DNA from: Phycisphaeraceae bacterium
Lineage (GTDB): Bacteria; Planctomycetota; Phycisphaerae; Phycisphaerales; Phycisphaeraceae
Reading direction: 5' to 3'
Length of the DNA: 64,000 nucleotides
NCBI GenBank assembly: GCA_028277745.1
Contig: JANQFR010000064.1
Span: forward strand, 1-64,000
In this document: piece after piece, positions 39,333 to 49,119 of the stretch
Numbering within the stretch: the first letter of the stretch is position 1
Layout: each line of letters begins with the position of its first letter
The notes under the pieces: model-generated
Seen by the model: the letters and a program-made list of their open reading frames with translations, nothing else
The model's database searches: none
Told to the model about the DNA's origin: nothing
Program-made: the position numbers and the translations under genes

Positions 39333-40190
39333 ATGACACGGCAAGCCTCCGCCCCCACCGTCGACTCCATGAACGAAAGCCCCTTTAACGCCACCATGGT
39401 GCGACGCGTCGACTGCAACGACGAACTCGCCGTCTTCCACGTCAAACCCAACGACGGGCCCATCCCCGCCTTCGAGCCGGGCCAGTTCGCCACCCTCGGC
39501 CTCCTGCCCGACGAGACCGACGCCCCGCCGGTCAACCCCGACTCGCCCCGCTCCAAACGCAAGGGCCCCCGCCTCATCCGCCGGGCCTACTCCATCGCCT
39601 CCTCCCCCAAGCTGACCGACCGGTTCGAGTTCTACATCGTCCGCGTTGACGAGGGCAAGCTCACCCCCAAGCTCTGGCGGCTCCAGGAAGGCGACCCCAT
39701 CTTCCTCGGCGAGAAGATCGCCGGCCACTTCACCCTCGACGGCGTGCCCGACGGCCAGGACCTGGTCATGATCGGCACCGGCACCGGGCTCGCGCCGTAC
39801 CTCTCGATGTACCACACGTACAAAGACACCGGCCGCTGGCGGAAGTTCATCCTCGTCGAGGGCTGCCGCTACTCCCGCGACCTGGGCTATTACCAGGAGC
39901 TTCAACGGATCGCCGAGCAGGACCCGGCGTTCCTCTACCTGCCGACCGTCACGCGCGAGCCCGACGACGCCCCCTGGCCCGGGCTCCGCGGCCGGGTCCA
40001 CAGCGTGCTCGATCCCCAGCAGTACGAACAGCTCGTCGGCACGCCGCTCACCCCTGACCAGTGCCACGTCTTCCTCTGCGGCAACCCGCAGATGATCGAC
40101 CAGTGCGAGGAAAACCTCACCCAGCGCGGCTTCGTCACCAAGGACCGCCAGCACCCCGACGGGAACATCCACCTGGAGCGGTACTGGTAA
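39333..40190 (+). CDS. fpr: Ferredoxin/flavodoxin-NADP reductase
   Basis: A 285-aa FAD-dependent reductase. FAD binding RRAYSIASSP (R-x-Y-S), NADP binding GTGTGLAPYLSM, and CGNPQMIDQ are all in place. The C-terminus HLERYW ends with the aromatic Trp that is typical of the bacterial Fpr subclass (E. coli Fpr ends in W). It moves electrons between NADPH and ferredoxin or flavodoxin; the ferredoxin at 58474 is a possible partner. TAAAAT lies nine bases before the ATG, so a very short leader is likely. Confidence 0.93.
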   Translation: MTRQASAPTVDSMNESPFNATMVRRVDCNDELAVFHVKPNDGPIPAFEPGQFATLGLLPDETDAPPVNPDSPRSKRKGPRLIRRAYSIASSPKLTDRFEFYIVRVDEGKLTPKLWRLQEGDPIFLGEKIAGHFTLDGVPDGQDLVMIGTGTGLAPYLSMYHTYKDTGRWRKFILVEGCRYSRDLGYYQELQRIAEQDPAFLYLPTVTREPDDAPWPGLRGRVHSVLDPQQYEQLVGTPLTPDQCHVFLCGNPQMIDQCEENLTQRGFVTKDRQHPDGNIHLERYW

Positions 40191-40241
40191 GGCCGGCCGT
40201 TTGGGGCAAGCCGCCGAGCCCGCGGCGATTGGCCGCGGCTT

Positions 40242-40247
40242 TACAAT
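40242..40247 (+). promoter_or_regulatory. -10 hexamer of the AEC transporter gene
   Basis: TACAAT ends 12 bases before the ATG at 40260. Confidence 0.4.
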
Positions 40248-40259
40248 CCTGTCATCGTC

Positions 40260-41186
40260 ATGCTGCATGCCATCGCGTCACTCACGCCGATTGTGTTGCT
40301 CGTCGCCGGCGGCGCGGCGTTGCTGGGGCTGGGCTTTTACAGCAACGAGTTCCGGCGGGGGCTGGACCGGCTGGTGTACTGGGTCGCGCTGCCGGCGTTG
40401 ATCATCGGGAAGCTCGCCGAGGGCGGCGCGATGAACCTGGAGGCCGGGGCGGTGCTCGGGGCCCTGCTGTTGGCGACCGCGGGGACGATCGTTCTCGCGT
40501 ATGGGCTGGCGTGGTGGATGGGTCTGCCCGGGCCGGCGCTGGGGGCGTTCGTGCAGGCGACGTTCCGGGGCAACCTGGCGTTCGTCGGCCTGCCGGTGAT
40601 CGTGCTCGCGGTGGAGGGCGACCAGGCGCTGACCACGCGTGCGGTGCTGGTGCTGGCGCCGATGGTGCTGATCTACAACGCGGCCGCGGTGCCGATCCTC
40701 CAACTGGCCCGGCACCGGCTGGACCGGCGGTTGCTGCCCCGGCTGGCGCGGTCGCTGGTGACCAACCCGCTGCTGCTGAGCTGCGCGATCGGGCTGATCT
40801 GGGGCCTGACGGGCCTGGAGATGCCCGGCCCGCTGCACGAGACGCTGCGGCTGACCGGGGCGACCGCGGCGCCGCTGGCGCTGCTGAGCCTCGGGGGCGC
40901 GCTGGTGACGTACCGGGTGCGCGACCACCTCGGTCGGGCGACGGCGGCGTCGCTGATGAAGGTCGCGGTCACGCCCGCGCTGGCGTGGGGCATCGGCTTG
41001 GCGATGGGGCTCGAGCCGGGCGCGATGCTGGTGCTGATGGTGTTCGCGTCCGCGCCGACGGCGGTGGCGTCCTACGTCCTGAGCGTGCAACTGGGCGGCG
41101 ACGAGGGGTTGGCGGCGTCGACCATCGTGCTCAGCACCGTCCTGTCCGCCGCCTCGATCGGCATCGCCCTGGCGCTGACGGCGTGA
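40260..41186 (+). CDS. AEC-family transporter (auxin efflux carrier-like)
   Basis: A 308-aa membrane protein with about ten helices. The core motifs [15 protein letters not shown] (helix 4), [20 protein letters not shown] (helix 6) and [23 protein letters not shown] (helix 9) match the AEC family of bacterial permeases, related to malonate and auxin efflux carriers. Substrate unknown. It converges on the AICAR transformylase gene with a 12-bp gap. Confidence 0.88.
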   Translation: MLHAIASLTPIVLLVAGGAALLGLGFYSNEFRRGLDRLVYWVALPALIIGKLAEGGAMNLEAGAVLGALLLATAGTIVLAYGLAWWMGLPGPALGAFVQATFRGNLAFVGLPVIVLAVEGDQALTTRAVLVLAPMVLIYNAAAVPILQLARHRLDRRLLPRLARSLVTNPLLLSCAIGLIWGLTGLEMPGPLHETLRLTGATAAPLALLSLGGALVTYRVRDHLGRATAASLMKVAVTPALAWGIGLAMGLEPGAMLVLMVFASAPTAVASYVLSVQLGGDEGLAASTIVLSTVLSAASIGIALALTA

Positions 41187-41198
41187 AGCGGGCCCGCA

Positions 41199-42374
41199 TC
41201 AATGCAGGAACAGGCGCACGCCGGACATGGCCATGGCGATGCCGTGCTCGTCGGCGGCGGCGATGACCTCCTCGTCGCGGGCCGATCCGCCGGCCTGGAC
41301 GACGTACTTCACGCCGCTGCGCGCCACGCGGTCGATGTTGTCGCGGAACGGGAAAAACGCGTCGCTGCTGCACACCAGCCCGTCAAACCCCATCAGCCAG
41401 GCCTTGCGCTCGTCGGGCGTGATCGCTTCAACCCCCCGGCCGCCCTCGATCATGTCCTTGAGATGGTTCGCCTCATCGCCCCACAGCTCGTCGTACCGCA
41501 CGAACATGTCCATCAGGTTCACCATGTCGCTGCGCTTCATGCCGTCGTGGAACTTGAGATTGAGGGCCTTGGGGTGCTGCTTGAGCAGGAACCGCTCGGT
41601 CTTTTCGCAGCACAGGCGGGTGCAGGCGATGCGCGATTGCTGGCCGGCGCCGATCCCCACGGCCTGGCCCTGGTAGCCGATCGCGACCGAGTTGCTCTGG
41701 GTGTGCTTGAGCGTGATGGTGGCGACCAGCATCGTCTCGATCACGTCATCGGGGATCGTCTTGTTCTGGGTCGCGACGTTGGCGAACATCGACGGGTCGG
41801 GCAGCAGGTCGTTGTGGTCCTGTTCGAGCGTGAGGCCGAACTCCGTGCGGGATTCGACCGCGGGCGGCTCGTAAAGCGGGTCCATCTGGAGGATGACGTA
41901 CTTGCCGCCCTTCTTGGTCTTGAGCACGGCCAGGGCGTCGTCGTCGTAGTCGGGGGCGATGATGCCGTCGGAGACCTCGAGCTTGAGGAGGGAGGCGAGG
42001 GTGATGTCGACCGGCTCGCTGACGGCGACGAAGTCGCCGAAGGAGGCGACGCGGTCGGAGCTGCGGGCCTTGGCGTAGGCGGCGGCGACGGGGGAGAGGT
42101 CGTCGTCGAGGTTGTAGAAATGGGCGCGGCGGAAGTCGTCGCTGAGCGGGCCGGCGACGGCGGCGCCGGCGGGGCTGACGTGCTTGAACGACGCGGCCGC
42201 GGGCTTGCGGACCGCGGCCCGGAGGTCGCGGACGAGCTGCCAGCCCCGCAGGGCGTCCAGCACGTTGATGTAGCTGGGCGCGCCGTTGACCAGCGTCAGC
42301 GGCGACGCGTCATGCGACACGACCCGGGCGTGGGCCTGGTTCGGGTTGCAGCCGTATTTCAGTGAGATTTCCAT
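41199..42374 (-). CDS. Stand-alone AICAR transformylase (PurH C-terminal domain)
   Basis: A 391-aa protein that matches only the AICAR formyltransferase half of bifunctional PurH. Key motifs: GCNPNQ near the start, [10 protein letters not shown] (Lys64-His65, the catalytic pair), [40 protein letters not shown] and [13 protein letters not shown]. The IMP cyclohydrolase (MGS-like) domain is absent, so ring closure must be done by another enzyme. It adds a formyl group to AICAR in purine synthesis. A TAGGAT hexamer ends 8 bases before the ATG. No other pur genes are nearby. Confidence 0.9.
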   Translation of the reverse strand: MEISLKYGCNPNQAHARVVSHDASPLTLVNGAPSYINVLDALRGWQLVRDLRAAVRKPAAASFKHVSPAGAAVAGPLSDDFRRAHFYNLDDDLSPVAAAYAKARSSDRVASFGDFVAVSEPVDITLASLLKLEVSDGIIAPDYDDDALAVLKTKKGGKYVILQMDPLYEPPAVESRTEFGLTLEQDHNDLLPDPSMFANVATQNKTIPDDVIETMLVATITLKHTQSNSVAIGYQGQAVGIGAGQQSRIACTRLCCEKTERFLLKQHPKALNLKFHDGMKRSDMVNLMDMFVRYDELWGDEANHLKDMIEGGRGVEAITPDERKAWLMGFDGLVCSSDAFFPFRDNIDRVARSGVKYVVQAGGSARDEEVIAAADEHGIAMAMSGVRLFLH

Positions 42375-42382
42375 AGCGCGGT

Positions 42383-42388
42383 ATCCTA
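42383..42388 (-). promoter_or_regulatory. -10 hexamer of the AICAR transformylase gene
   Basis: TAGGAT ends eight bases before the ATG at 42374. Confidence 0.5.
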
Positions 42389-42437
42389 TCCCACCCCGGG
42401 CCGCGCCGCGCGGCCGGCGTGAGCGAGGAACTTCGAC

Positions 42438-43340
42438 ATGGCGACCGAGTACACCGCCTGGCTGGACATTTTCGACGACCCCCAGGAGGCCCGCCGCGTC
42501 ATGCTCGACGGGCCCACGCTCGTGCTGGGCCGATCGGGCGACGTCGATGTCGTGATCGATGACCCCAAGGCGTCCCGCCGGCACGCCGCGGTCTATCGCG
42601 ATGAGGTCGGGCGGTGGCGCCTCCGCGACCTGGGCTCCAACAACGGCACCCGCGTCAACGGCGACAAGATCGTCGACGAGCACCCGCTGACCAACGGTGA
42701 GGTGATCCAGCTGGGCACGGTGTCGATCCGTTTCATCGAGACCGACGAAAACAGCAGCCGCGAGGTGACCAACCCCGAGCTGTTCCTCCGGCTCAAGGGC
42801 TCGAACGACGACCTGCGCGAGATGGCCTGGGAGGAGTTCTACAACCGCTACGCCCCGATCATCGCGGGGTACGCCCGCAAGCTGGGGGCCCGCGGGGACG
42901 AGGCGGACGACATCGTCCAGGAGGTGGTCACCGGCTTTTTCAACGCCACGCCCCGGTTCGTCTACGACCCCAACAAGGGCCGGTTCCGCGGCTACCTGAA
43001 GGTCGCCACGATCCGCGCCATCCAGGCGCTGGTCACCGGCAACCGGGTGCGGGGGATCTCCCTGGACGCCCTGGAGCAGGAGGTCGCCCAGACCGCCGAC
43101 GCCGGCTGGGACGAGGTGTGGGACCGCGAGCGGCTGGCGTACGCCCTGGCGTTGACGCGGGCCCATTACCAGAACAACAAGACCTTCAAGGCGTTCGAGC
43201 GGTTCGCCGTGCTGGGCGAGCCCGCCGAGGCGGTCGCCGAGGGGTTGGGGATGTCGGTGGACGGGGTGTATCAGGCGAAGACGCGCGTCACCGCCGCCGT
43301 GCGTCAGCGGATCGAAGAGATGGAAAAAGAAGACGGCTAA
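42438..43340 (+). CDS. FHA domain fused to an ECF-type sigma factor
   Basis: A 300-aa protein. Residues about 8-105 form an FHA phosphothreonine-binding domain (GRSGDVDVVIDDPKASRRHA and SNNGTRVNG are the core motifs). Residues about 131-200 are sigma region 2 (WEEFYNRYAPIIAGYARKLG, DEADDIVQEV) and 232-292 region 4 with its HTH (EPAEAVAEGLGMSVDGVYQAKTRV). This architecture suggests that the sigma factor is recruited or controlled by Ser/Thr phosphorylation through the FHA domain; no kinase or anti-sigma gene is adjacent. It is divergent from the AICAR transformylase gene. Similar fusions are known from planctomycetes. Confidence 0.93.
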   Translation: MATEYTAWLDIFDDPQEARRVMLDGPTLVLGRSGDVDVVIDDPKASRRHAAVYRDEVGRWRLRDLGSNNGTRVNGDKIVDEHPLTNGEVIQLGTVSIRFIETDENSSREVTNPELFLRLKGSNDDLREMAWEEFYNRYAPIIAGYARKLGARGDEADDIVQEVVTGFFNATPRFVYDPNKGRFRGYLKVATIRAIQALVTGNRVRGISLDALEQEVAQTADAGWDEVWDRERLAYALALTRAHYQNNKTFKAFERFAVLGEPAEAVAEGLGMSVDGVYQAKTRVTAAVRQRIEEMEKEDG

Positions 43341-43488
43341 GTTGCGGACCCGAGGTGGGCGCCCGGGCGCCGCAACCGCCGTCATCCCCCTCTCGCTTTC
43401 TTCCCCGCCTCATGCCTTTCTCCGGCTCCCGAGACGGTCTCTCTCCCAGTCGACGCTTTCTCCACCCGTCACGTCGGCCGCTCCTTCC

Positions 43489-43671
43489 TCACGACCCGGT
43501 CGCCCACTCCGGCGTGTCTCCGCGTGAGTCGGCGGCTTGGGGGGTCGCCGAGGCGTCGATCGACGCCTCGGCCCCTGCGTTGGCCGGAAGCCCGGCCGAC
43601 AGCAGGCTGAGCACCAGCAGCAGCCCTGCCAGGGCCCACACTGGCCACGTGTCCCGCAGCCAGGCTTTCAC
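43489..43671 (-). CDS. Possible small membrane protein (60 aa, GTG start)
   Basis: A 60-aa frame with one strong helix (about residues 8-25, WALAGLLLVLSLLSAGL) followed by a polar Ala/Asp/Thr-rich tail. The GTG is uncertain, and no ribosome site is clear. The interval 43341-43864, between the sigma factor and the pyrophosphatase, holds nothing else that can be supported. The hydrophobic pattern is better than random GC-rich DNA usually gives, but this remains a weak call. Confidence 0.3.
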   Translation of the reverse strand: MKAWLRDTWPVWALAGLLLVLSLLSAGLPANAGAEASIDASATPQAADSRGDTPEWATGS

Positions 43672-43864
43672 CACATTCCGCCCCGTCGCGCCAGCCGATC
43701 TCAATCGCGGATAAACGGTCACTTCACGCACTCCTCGACTCACACTTCTCGACGCCGCGGACACATCACCGGGCGACATGAATAGATAGTTCGCCGCCCG
43801 CGTCGTCTGACATCGGGTCCGAAAAAAGGTCAAAGAATGGTCCAAAAACCGCCGGGCGAGGGCG

Positions 43865-45988
43865 TTACGGGGTCCCGACGACCGCCGCGGGCGGCTCGGG
43901 GGCCGACTGGTTGTCCCAGACCGGGCCGGGCGCCAGCAGGGGCGCGATCACGAGGCTGACGATCGCCATGACGTTGATGAGGATGTTCATCGACGGGCCG
44001 GACGTGTCCTTGAGCGGGTCGCCCACCGTGTCGCCCACGACCGTGGCCTTGTGCGACTCGGAGTGCTTGCCGCCGAAGTGGCCCTCCTCGACGTGTTTTT
44101 TCGCGTTGTCCCACGCCCCGCCCGCATTGGCCATCATCAGGGCCAGCGCCACGCAGCCGATCAGCCCGCCGACCAGCAGCCCGCCCAGGGCCTCGGCGCC
44201 GAGGACGAAGCCCACGCTCACCGGGGCCCCGACCGCGAGCAGCGCCGGCAGGGTCATCCGCTTAATCGCGGCGGTGGTGGCGATCTCGACGCAGCGCTCG
44301 GCGTCGGGGTCGGCCTCGCCCTCGAGCAGGCCGGGGATCTCGCGGAACTGCCGGCGGATCTCCTCGATCATCTCAAACGCCGCGGCGCCGACCGCCTTCA
44401 TGGTGATCGACCCGTTGAGGAACGCGCACATCCCGCCGATGAAGACGCCCACCAGCACGGTCGCGTCGCCCAGGTCCAGGCCGAAGCCGGGGTGGTGGAC
44501 CTGGACGGTGTTCATGTAGGCCTTGATCATGGTCAGGGCGGCGAGGCCGGCGGCGCCGATGGCGAAGCCCTTGCCGATCGCGGCGGTGGTGTTGCCCACC
44601 GCGTCAAGGCCGTCGGTGATCTTGCGGGTCTCGGGCCCGAGCTTGGCCATCTCGGCGATGCCGCCGGCGTTGTCGGCGACCGGGCCGTAGGCGTCGATCG
44701 CCATGGTGATGCCGACGGTGGCGAGCATGCCCACCGCCGCCACGCCCACGCCGTACTCGCCGACGAGCGAGTAGCTGGCGAGGATGACGCCGGCGATCGT
44801 CAGCATCGGGATCACGACCGACTCGAGCCCGACCGCCAGGCCGTTGATCATGACGGTGGCGACGCCGGTCTTCGACGACGCGGCCAGCTTCCGCACCGGC
44901 TTGCCGCCGGTGTAGAACTCGGTCACCGCGCCGATGATGATGCCGCCCAGCGCCCCGAAGAAGACGCACGCCCACACGCCCGGGCGCAGGCCGATGACCT
45001 GCGTGATCAGGTACGCCGCGCCGATGAACAGGGCCGTCGCCCCGACCGTGCCGGTGCGCAGCGCCATCGCCGGGTCGAGCCGGCTGGTCAGCTTCACCAG
45101 CAGGATGCCCAGCATCGAGCACACCAGCCCCACCGTGGTCATCGCCAGGGGCAGGTACATCAGCCACGCCCGGCCGGCGGCCTCGCTCAGGGACGCGGGG
45201 TCGACAAACAGCCCCGTCACCGACAGGCCCGCGAGCGTCGACGCGATCGCCAGCGTCGCGATCTGGGAGCCGCAGTAAGACTCGAAGATGTCGCTGCCCA
45301 TGCCCGCGACATCGCCCACGTTGTCGCCCACGTTGTCCGCGATCACGCCGGGGTTGCGCGGGTCGTCCTCGGGGATGCCCGCCTCGACCTTGCCCACCAG
45401 GTCCGCGCCCACGTCCGCCGCCTTGGTGAAGATGCCCCCGCCGACGCGGTAGAACAGCGCCACCAGCGACGCGCCCATCGCGAAGCCCTCGATCGCGTGC
45501 GCCCCGTCCTTGGCGACCTGGGGCGAGTCGGTCGAACTGATGAAGATCACAAACAGCGTGCCGATGCCCAGCAGCCCCATCGACGCCACGGTCAGCCCCA
45601 TGATCGACCCGCCGAAGAAGGCGATGGACAGGGCCTTGGGCTGGCCCTCGGTGTTGGCGGCGACCGCGGTGCGGACGTTCGCCTTGGTGGCGGTGTACAT
45701 CCCGATAAACCCGGCGATGCTGGAGCAGACCGCGCCGAAGAAGAACGCCACCGACGTCCGCCACTCGATGAAGACCCCCACCAGCACGCCCATGATGACC
45801 GCGAAGATCGACAGCAGCAGGAACTCCCGCCGCATGAACGCCATCGCCGCCCGGTGGATCCGGTCCCCGATCCGGGCCACCTGGCCCTCGCCCCCCGGCT
45901 GCCGCTTGATCACGCCGAACACCATCGCCGCGGTGATGAGACCGACCACGCCCAGCAGCGGGGTCACCAACGAGATCCCGATTGACAT
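43865..45988 (-). CDS. hppA: Membrane-bound ion-translocating pyrophosphatase
   Basis: A 707-aa protein with about 16 helices that hydrolyses pyrophosphate to pump H+ or Na+. The substrate loop shows [20 protein letters not shown], and the C-terminal [15 protein letters not shown] is the second acidic site. The [10 protein letters not shown] motif carries Ala at the position where K+-independent forms have Lys, so a K+-dependent enzyme is predicted. H+ versus Na+ selectivity cannot be settled from sequence. TATACT at 46052-46057 (minus) could be its -10 element, giving a leader of about 57 bases. Confidence 0.95.
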   Translation of the reverse strand: MSIGISLVTPLLGVVGLITAAMVFGVIKRQPGGEGQVARIGDRIHRAAMAFMRREFLLLSIFAVIMGVLVGVFIEWRTSVAFFFGAVCSSIAGFIGMYTATKANVRTAVAANTEGQPKALSIAFFGGSIMGLTVASMGLLGIGTLFVIFISSTDSPQVAKDGAHAIEGFAMGASLVALFYRVGGGIFTKAADVGADLVGKVEAGIPEDDPRNPGVIADNVGDNVGDVAGMGSDIFESYCGSQIATLAIASTLAGLSVTGLFVDPASLSEAAGRAWLMYLPLAMTTVGLVCSMLGILLVKLTSRLDPAMALRTGTVGATALFIGAAYLITQVIGLRPGVWACVFFGALGGIIIGAVTEFYTGGKPVRKLAASSKTGVATVMINGLAVGLESVVIPMLTIAGVILASYSLVGEYGVGVAAVGMLATVGITMAIDAYGPVADNAGGIAEMAKLGPETRKITDGLDAVGNTTAAIGKGFAIGAAGLAALTMIKAYMNTVQVHHPGFGLDLGDATVLVGVFIGGMCAFLNGSITMKAVGAAAFEMIEEIRRQFREIPGLLEGEADPDAERCVEIATTAAIKRMTLPALLAVGAPVSVGFVLGAEALGGLLVGGLIGCVALALMMANAGGAWDNAKKHVEEGHFGGKHSESHKATVVGDTVGDPLKDTSGPSMNILINVMAIVSLVIAPLLAPGPVWDNQSAPEPPAAVVGTP

Positions 45989-46051
45989 GTAACGTCACCC
46001 AACAAGGAGAATAGAACAGACGCCCGGGCCGGCGCCCGAGTCCGTCCGCGG

Positions 46052-46057
46052 AGTATA
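46052..46057 (-). promoter_or_regulatory. Possible -10 element of hppA
   Basis: TATACT on the minus strand, 63 bases before the start codon. No clear -35 is seen. Confidence 0.35.
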
Positions 46058-46159
46058 AAGCTCAACCCCGACAGAAGCTAGCACATTGACAGGACACACC
46101 GCCCCCCCCGTTGCCCCCCGGATTGGGTGAACCATGCCCCCCCCGGTCAGGCCCGGATA

Positions 46160-47068
46160 TTAACGGGACGTCTGCCGGCCACGCCGCATGATCATCCCCA
46201 TCCCCGCCAACAGGATGAGCGACGCGGTCGACGGCTCGGGGGACGTGGCGAACGGGGTGGTGTGATCGAGGACCGCCCAGATGTGGCGGACCGATTCATC
46301 CACGTCGGTGGTGTTCGGATCGTCTTCCACAAATTCAACGCCCCAGCTGCCGAGGAAGTCGCCGAGGTTGTCGTCGGTCACGCCGTACTGAGTGGCGAAG
46401 CTGCTCCAACTGCCGAAGTAATTCTCGATGACGTTGGTCCCGACGCCGAAGTTGCCCAGGTCCTCGTCGCTCCAGAAGCCGGTGGTCGAGTCGTAGAACG
46501 TGATCCACAGCTCAGCCGCGTCGATGATGTCCTGCTCGGTCCAGTCGATGGTGGAGCCGTATTCGTAGACATAGTCCTCGAGGAACGATCCGCCCTCGTA
46601 GGTCATCTGCAGGACGTAGACATCGGTCTGATACGTCCCCGTCGGCGGCGTGGTCCCGGTCTCGTAGATGTTGAGGTCGACGACATCCGACAGCAGGCTG
46701 CTGAAGCCCCCCGAGTCGTTGAGCGGCGGGACGGTCGATGTGCCGTAGTACTCGGCGTCGGTCACCGCCCGCCACTTGACGGATACGGTCGTATCTTTCG
46801 AGGCCTTGCCGGCCAGGATCGACATCGTGGAGTTGAAGACTCGCGGGGAAGTCCCCAAGCCGCTCGTGGACGTGACGGTGCTGGTCAGGCCGGCGAAAGA
46901 CTCGCCAGCTAAGATCGTGGTCGTCTCTTCCGCCCCGTACGTGTTCATGTCGTTGGACGTGTCCGCGGTCGCTTCCGCGAAGGACGCGCCTGCATCCAGC
47001 CCCGGGAGGCAGGTCGCAAGAAACATGGAAAAAGCCGCCGCGCTTCGAAAGATGGTCTTCTTAAGCAT
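46160..47068 (-). CDS. PEP-CTERM-sorted secreted protein
   Basis: A 302-aa exported protein. The signal peptide (MLKKTIFRSAAAFSMFLATC...) and the C-terminal SPEPSTASLILLAGMGMIMRRGR, a typical PEP-CTERM tripartite sorting tail, are clear. The mature part (about residues 35-275) is Thr/Ser/Asp-rich and beta-like, with no known domain. Such proteins are cut by exosortase and attached to the cell surface or extracellular polymer; no exosortase gene is in the window. The ATG at 47068 starts a proper signal peptide. Base composition is lower in GC than neighbours. Confidence 0.85.
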   Translation of the reverse strand: MLKKTIFRSAAAFSMFLATCLPGLDAGASFAEATADTSNDMNTYGAEETTTILAGESFAGLTSTVTSTSGLGTSPRVFNSTMSILAGKASKDTTVSVKWRAVTDAEYYGTSTVPPLNDSGGFSSLLSDVVDLNIYETGTTPPTGTYQTDVYVLQMTYEGGSFLEDYVYEYGSTIDWTEQDIIDAAELWITFYDSTTGFWSDEDLGNFGVGTNVIENYFGSWSSFATQYGVTDDNLGDFLGSWGVEFVEDDPNTTDVDESVRHIWAVLDHTTPFATSPEPSTASLILLAGMGMIMRRGRQTSR

Positions 47069-47274
47069 CAAGCCTGCAATCCTTACCAAACCAAACTTCG
47101 AATGCCCTGGTCTCGAAGTTCTCGTCTCTCGTGACCTCCAAGATGCAGACGACATGGTGAGTGGGCGATGCCGTCGTGCTTCTGGCCGCCGACAATATAT
47201 AGCACGACATCCATCGCGAAAACCGGACACCGGCTCGGCGCGGGATATTCCTAATTCGTTGTTAATCTATGGAA

Positions 47275-47299
47275 ATTATGGATTTGTGAAAACCATAAT
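47275..47299. other. AT-rich inverted repeat downstream of the SnoaL-like gene
   Basis: ATTATGG and CCATAAT, 7-base perfect arms with an 11-base loop. It could be a weak transcript end for the SnoaL-like gene or part of the upstream region of the PEP-CTERM gene. The rest of 47069-47332 has no gene. Confidence 0.4.
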
Positions 47300-47332
47300 C
47301 CCCGGCGACGCCCGTCCAACACGGCGTCTGCG

Positions 47333-47701
47333 TCACGCGCCCGAACCGCCCCGGTCGTAGTAAAAGCGTTCGTGCACGATCTTGCCGTCGCGCCATTGCT
47401 GGACCACGACCTGCTCGACGTGGATGTCCTGGCCGTCCTTGGTCGTCCAGTCCATGACGTTCTCATAGAACCCCACGCCGTCGCCGACGGCGACCTTGTC
47501 GGCGGTGAAGTTTTTGAACGCGGCGACCCCGTCAACGAACTTCTGCTCACGCTCCAGGTTCGCCGCGAGGCCGACGGTGTCGCCGTACGCCGGTTCGGTC
47601 ATGACCACGTCGTCGGCGTAAAACTCCCGCATCGCGTCCATGATCCGGCCGTTGCGGATGTAATCGAGCAGTTCGGGCAGGCGGACGTTGGCGTCGCTCA
47701 T
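47333..47701 (-). CDS. SnoaL/NTF2-like small protein
   Basis: A 122-aa cone-shaped NTF2-like domain: MDAMREFYADDVVMTEPAYG, then VAAFKNFTADKVAVGDGVGFYEN and VVVQQWRDGKIVHERFYYD. This order is typical of the SnoaL-like polyketide cyclase / ketosteroid isomerase group, which covers many enzymes and binding proteins. No function can be assigned. The ATG at 47701 excludes the Gly-rich upstream extension. Confidence 0.8.
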   Translation of the reverse strand: MSDANVRLPELLDYIRNGRIMDAMREFYADDVVMTEPAYGDTVGLAANLEREQKFVDGVAAFKNFTADKVAVGDGVGFYENVMDWTTKDGQDIHVEQVVVQQWRDGKIVHERFYYDRGGSGA

Positions 47702-47755
47702 GGCTGGGCTCCTTTGCGACAAGTCTAGGCCCCCACCCCCGCCGAAGACCACCGT

Positions 47756-47781
47756 GTAGCGGCCGAGCTTGCTCGGCCGTC
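47756..47781. repeat. GTAGCGGCCGAGCTTGCTCGGCCG palindrome, second copy
   Basis: Identical in all 26 bases to 10117-10142, in an intergenic gap between two minus-strand genes. Confidence 0.88.
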
Positions 47782-47795
47782 TCCCCTCCTCCCGC

Positions 47796-48596
47796 TCACA
47801 CCAGTAACTCGCCCCGCGCCACCGTGACGGCGTCGCCCACGAGGTCGACCCGGTCGCCCCGGACCGCCACGCCCAGCCGGCCGCCGCGCGGGGAGACCTG
47901 GTGCGCCTCCAGCACGTCCTTGCCCAGCACCCGCGCCCAGTAGGGCCCCAGCACGCAGTGCAGCGAGCCGGTGACCGGGTCCTCGTTGATCCGCAGCCGG
48001 GGGGCGAAGAAGCGGGAGACGAAGTCGATGCCCGGGCGGTCGGCCCGGGCGGTCAGCGCGACGCCGCGCATCTCCACCGCGCCCAGCCCGGGGAAGTCGG
48101 GGGCCGCGGCGGCGACCGCCGGCTCGTCCGCCAGCTCGACGATCCAGTCGTACGTGCTGCGCAGCACCCGCACCGGCTCGACGCCGAGGCGGTCGATCAA
48201 CCCCGCCGGCGGGTCCGCCTCCCGCGGCGGGTCGGCGGGGAAGTCCATGACGATCCGGCCATCGGCGTGTCGGGTGCAGGTGAGCCGGCCGCAGTGGACC
48301 GTGTCGAACCCGATCGGCCGGCCCGCGGGCGCCCGGCCGGTCTCCCAGAGGGTGTGCGCCGTCGCCAGGGTGGCGTGCCCGCACAGCTCGACCTCGGCCG
48401 CGGGGGTGAACCACTGCAGCCGCCAGCCGCCGTCCACCGGCCTTACGAACGCGGTCTCCGACAGGTTCATCTCCGCCGCGACCCGTTGCTTCCACGCGTC
48501 GTCGCGCTCCGCCTCCAGCACACAGACCGCCGCGGGGTTGCCCGCGTACGGCGCCGTGGTAAACGCATCCACCTGGTACAGCGGCCAACCCATCAT
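47796..48596 (-). CDS. PhzF-family isomerase
   Basis: A 266-aa two-lobed protein of the PhzF/diaminopimelate epimerase-like fold. YQVDAFTTAPYAGNPAAVCVL and LSETAFVRPVDGG, then FTPAAEVELCGHATLATAH (the family's C-G-H-A motif), and the second lobe's RINEDPVTGSLHC complete the set. The family includes phenazine-synthesis isomerases and many of unknown substrate. GAGAGGTG precedes the ATG. No phenazine genes are near, so the role is open. Confidence 0.88.
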   Translation of the reverse strand: MMGWPLYQVDAFTTAPYAGNPAAVCVLEAERDDAWKQRVAAEMNLSETAFVRPVDGGWRLQWFTPAAEVELCGHATLATAHTLWETGRAPAGRPIGFDTVHCGRLTCTRHADGRIVMDFPADPPREADPPAGLIDRLGVEPVRVLRSTYDWIVELADEPAVAAAAPDFPGLGAVEMRGVALTARADRPGIDFVSRFFAPRLRINEDPVTGSLHCVLGPYWARVLGKDVLEAHQVSPRGGRLGVAVRGDRVDLVGDAVTVARGELLV

Positions 48597-48639
48597 CACC
48601 TCTCATTCATTGCTCATACGGGAACGGCCCGGACGCGGA

Positions 48640-48645
48640 TATTAT
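48640..48645 (+). promoter_or_regulatory. -10 hexamer of the KTN gene
   Basis: TATTAT ends 7 bases before the ATG at 48653, and it overlaps the alternative ATG at 48644, which therefore is less likely to be the start. Confidence 0.5.
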
Positions 48646-48652
48646 GCACGGG

Positions 48653-49102
48653 ATGGCCGACGACCCGCACCGGTTCCAGCTCAAGCACCGTCGCGCGATC
48701 GTCGCGGGCTACGGCCCGGTCGGCCGGCTGATCGCCGAGGAGCTCGAAAAGGCCGGGCTCCAGGTTTCCATCATCGAGACCAACCTCGACACGATCCAGA
48801 GGCAGCTGGGGCTCAACCGCCCCTGCTTCTTCGGCGACGTCCGCGACCCGGACGTCCTGCACAAGGTCCACATCGAGCAGGCCGACGCCCTGATCCTGGC
48901 GATCCCCGACGAGGAGATCGCCCTCGAGGCGTGCAAGATCGCGCACGCCCTGAACCCGGACCTGTTCATCGCCGCGCGCACGAATTTTTTCAGCCGCGGG
49001 CTGCTCGCGCGTCAGCTCGGCGCCGACGCGGTGGTCGTGGAGGAAGTCGTGACCGCCGAAGCGATGCGCAAGACGGTGATGGATGCGCTGTCGTTCGGGT
49101 AG
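48653..49102 (+). CDS. Stand-alone KTN/RCK (TrkA-N) domain protein
   Basis: A 149-aa Rossmann domain: AIVAGYGPVGRLIAEELEKAG is the dinucleotide fold, followed by VSIIETN, FFGDVRDPDVLHKV and ADALILAIPDEEIALEACKIA. It corresponds to the N-terminal RCK/TrkA domain that gates K+ channels or transporters such as Kef. It has no membrane part or TrkA-C domain, and no potassium transporter is nearby, so it may act in trans. The ATG at 48653 was chosen because of the -10 hexamer. Confidence 0.82.
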   Translation: MADDPHRFQLKHRRAIVAGYGPVGRLIAEELEKAGLQVSIIETNLDTIQRQLGLNRPCFFGDVRDPDVLHKVHIEQADALILAIPDEEIALEACKIAHALNPDLFIAARTNFFSRGLLARQLGADAVVVEEVVTAEAMRKTVMDALSFG

Positions 49103-49119
49103 GAGCCCCGCCTGAGGCC

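Noticed and set aside
36591..40268. 1225-codon minus-strand frame across cls, holB, the OB-fold gene and fpr
   Set aside because: Shadow of real genes in another frame, with low-complexity Gly/Val/Arg sequence.
44051..45985. 644-codon frame opposite hppA
   Set aside because: hppA is certain from its motifs; the opposite frame is a compositional shadow.
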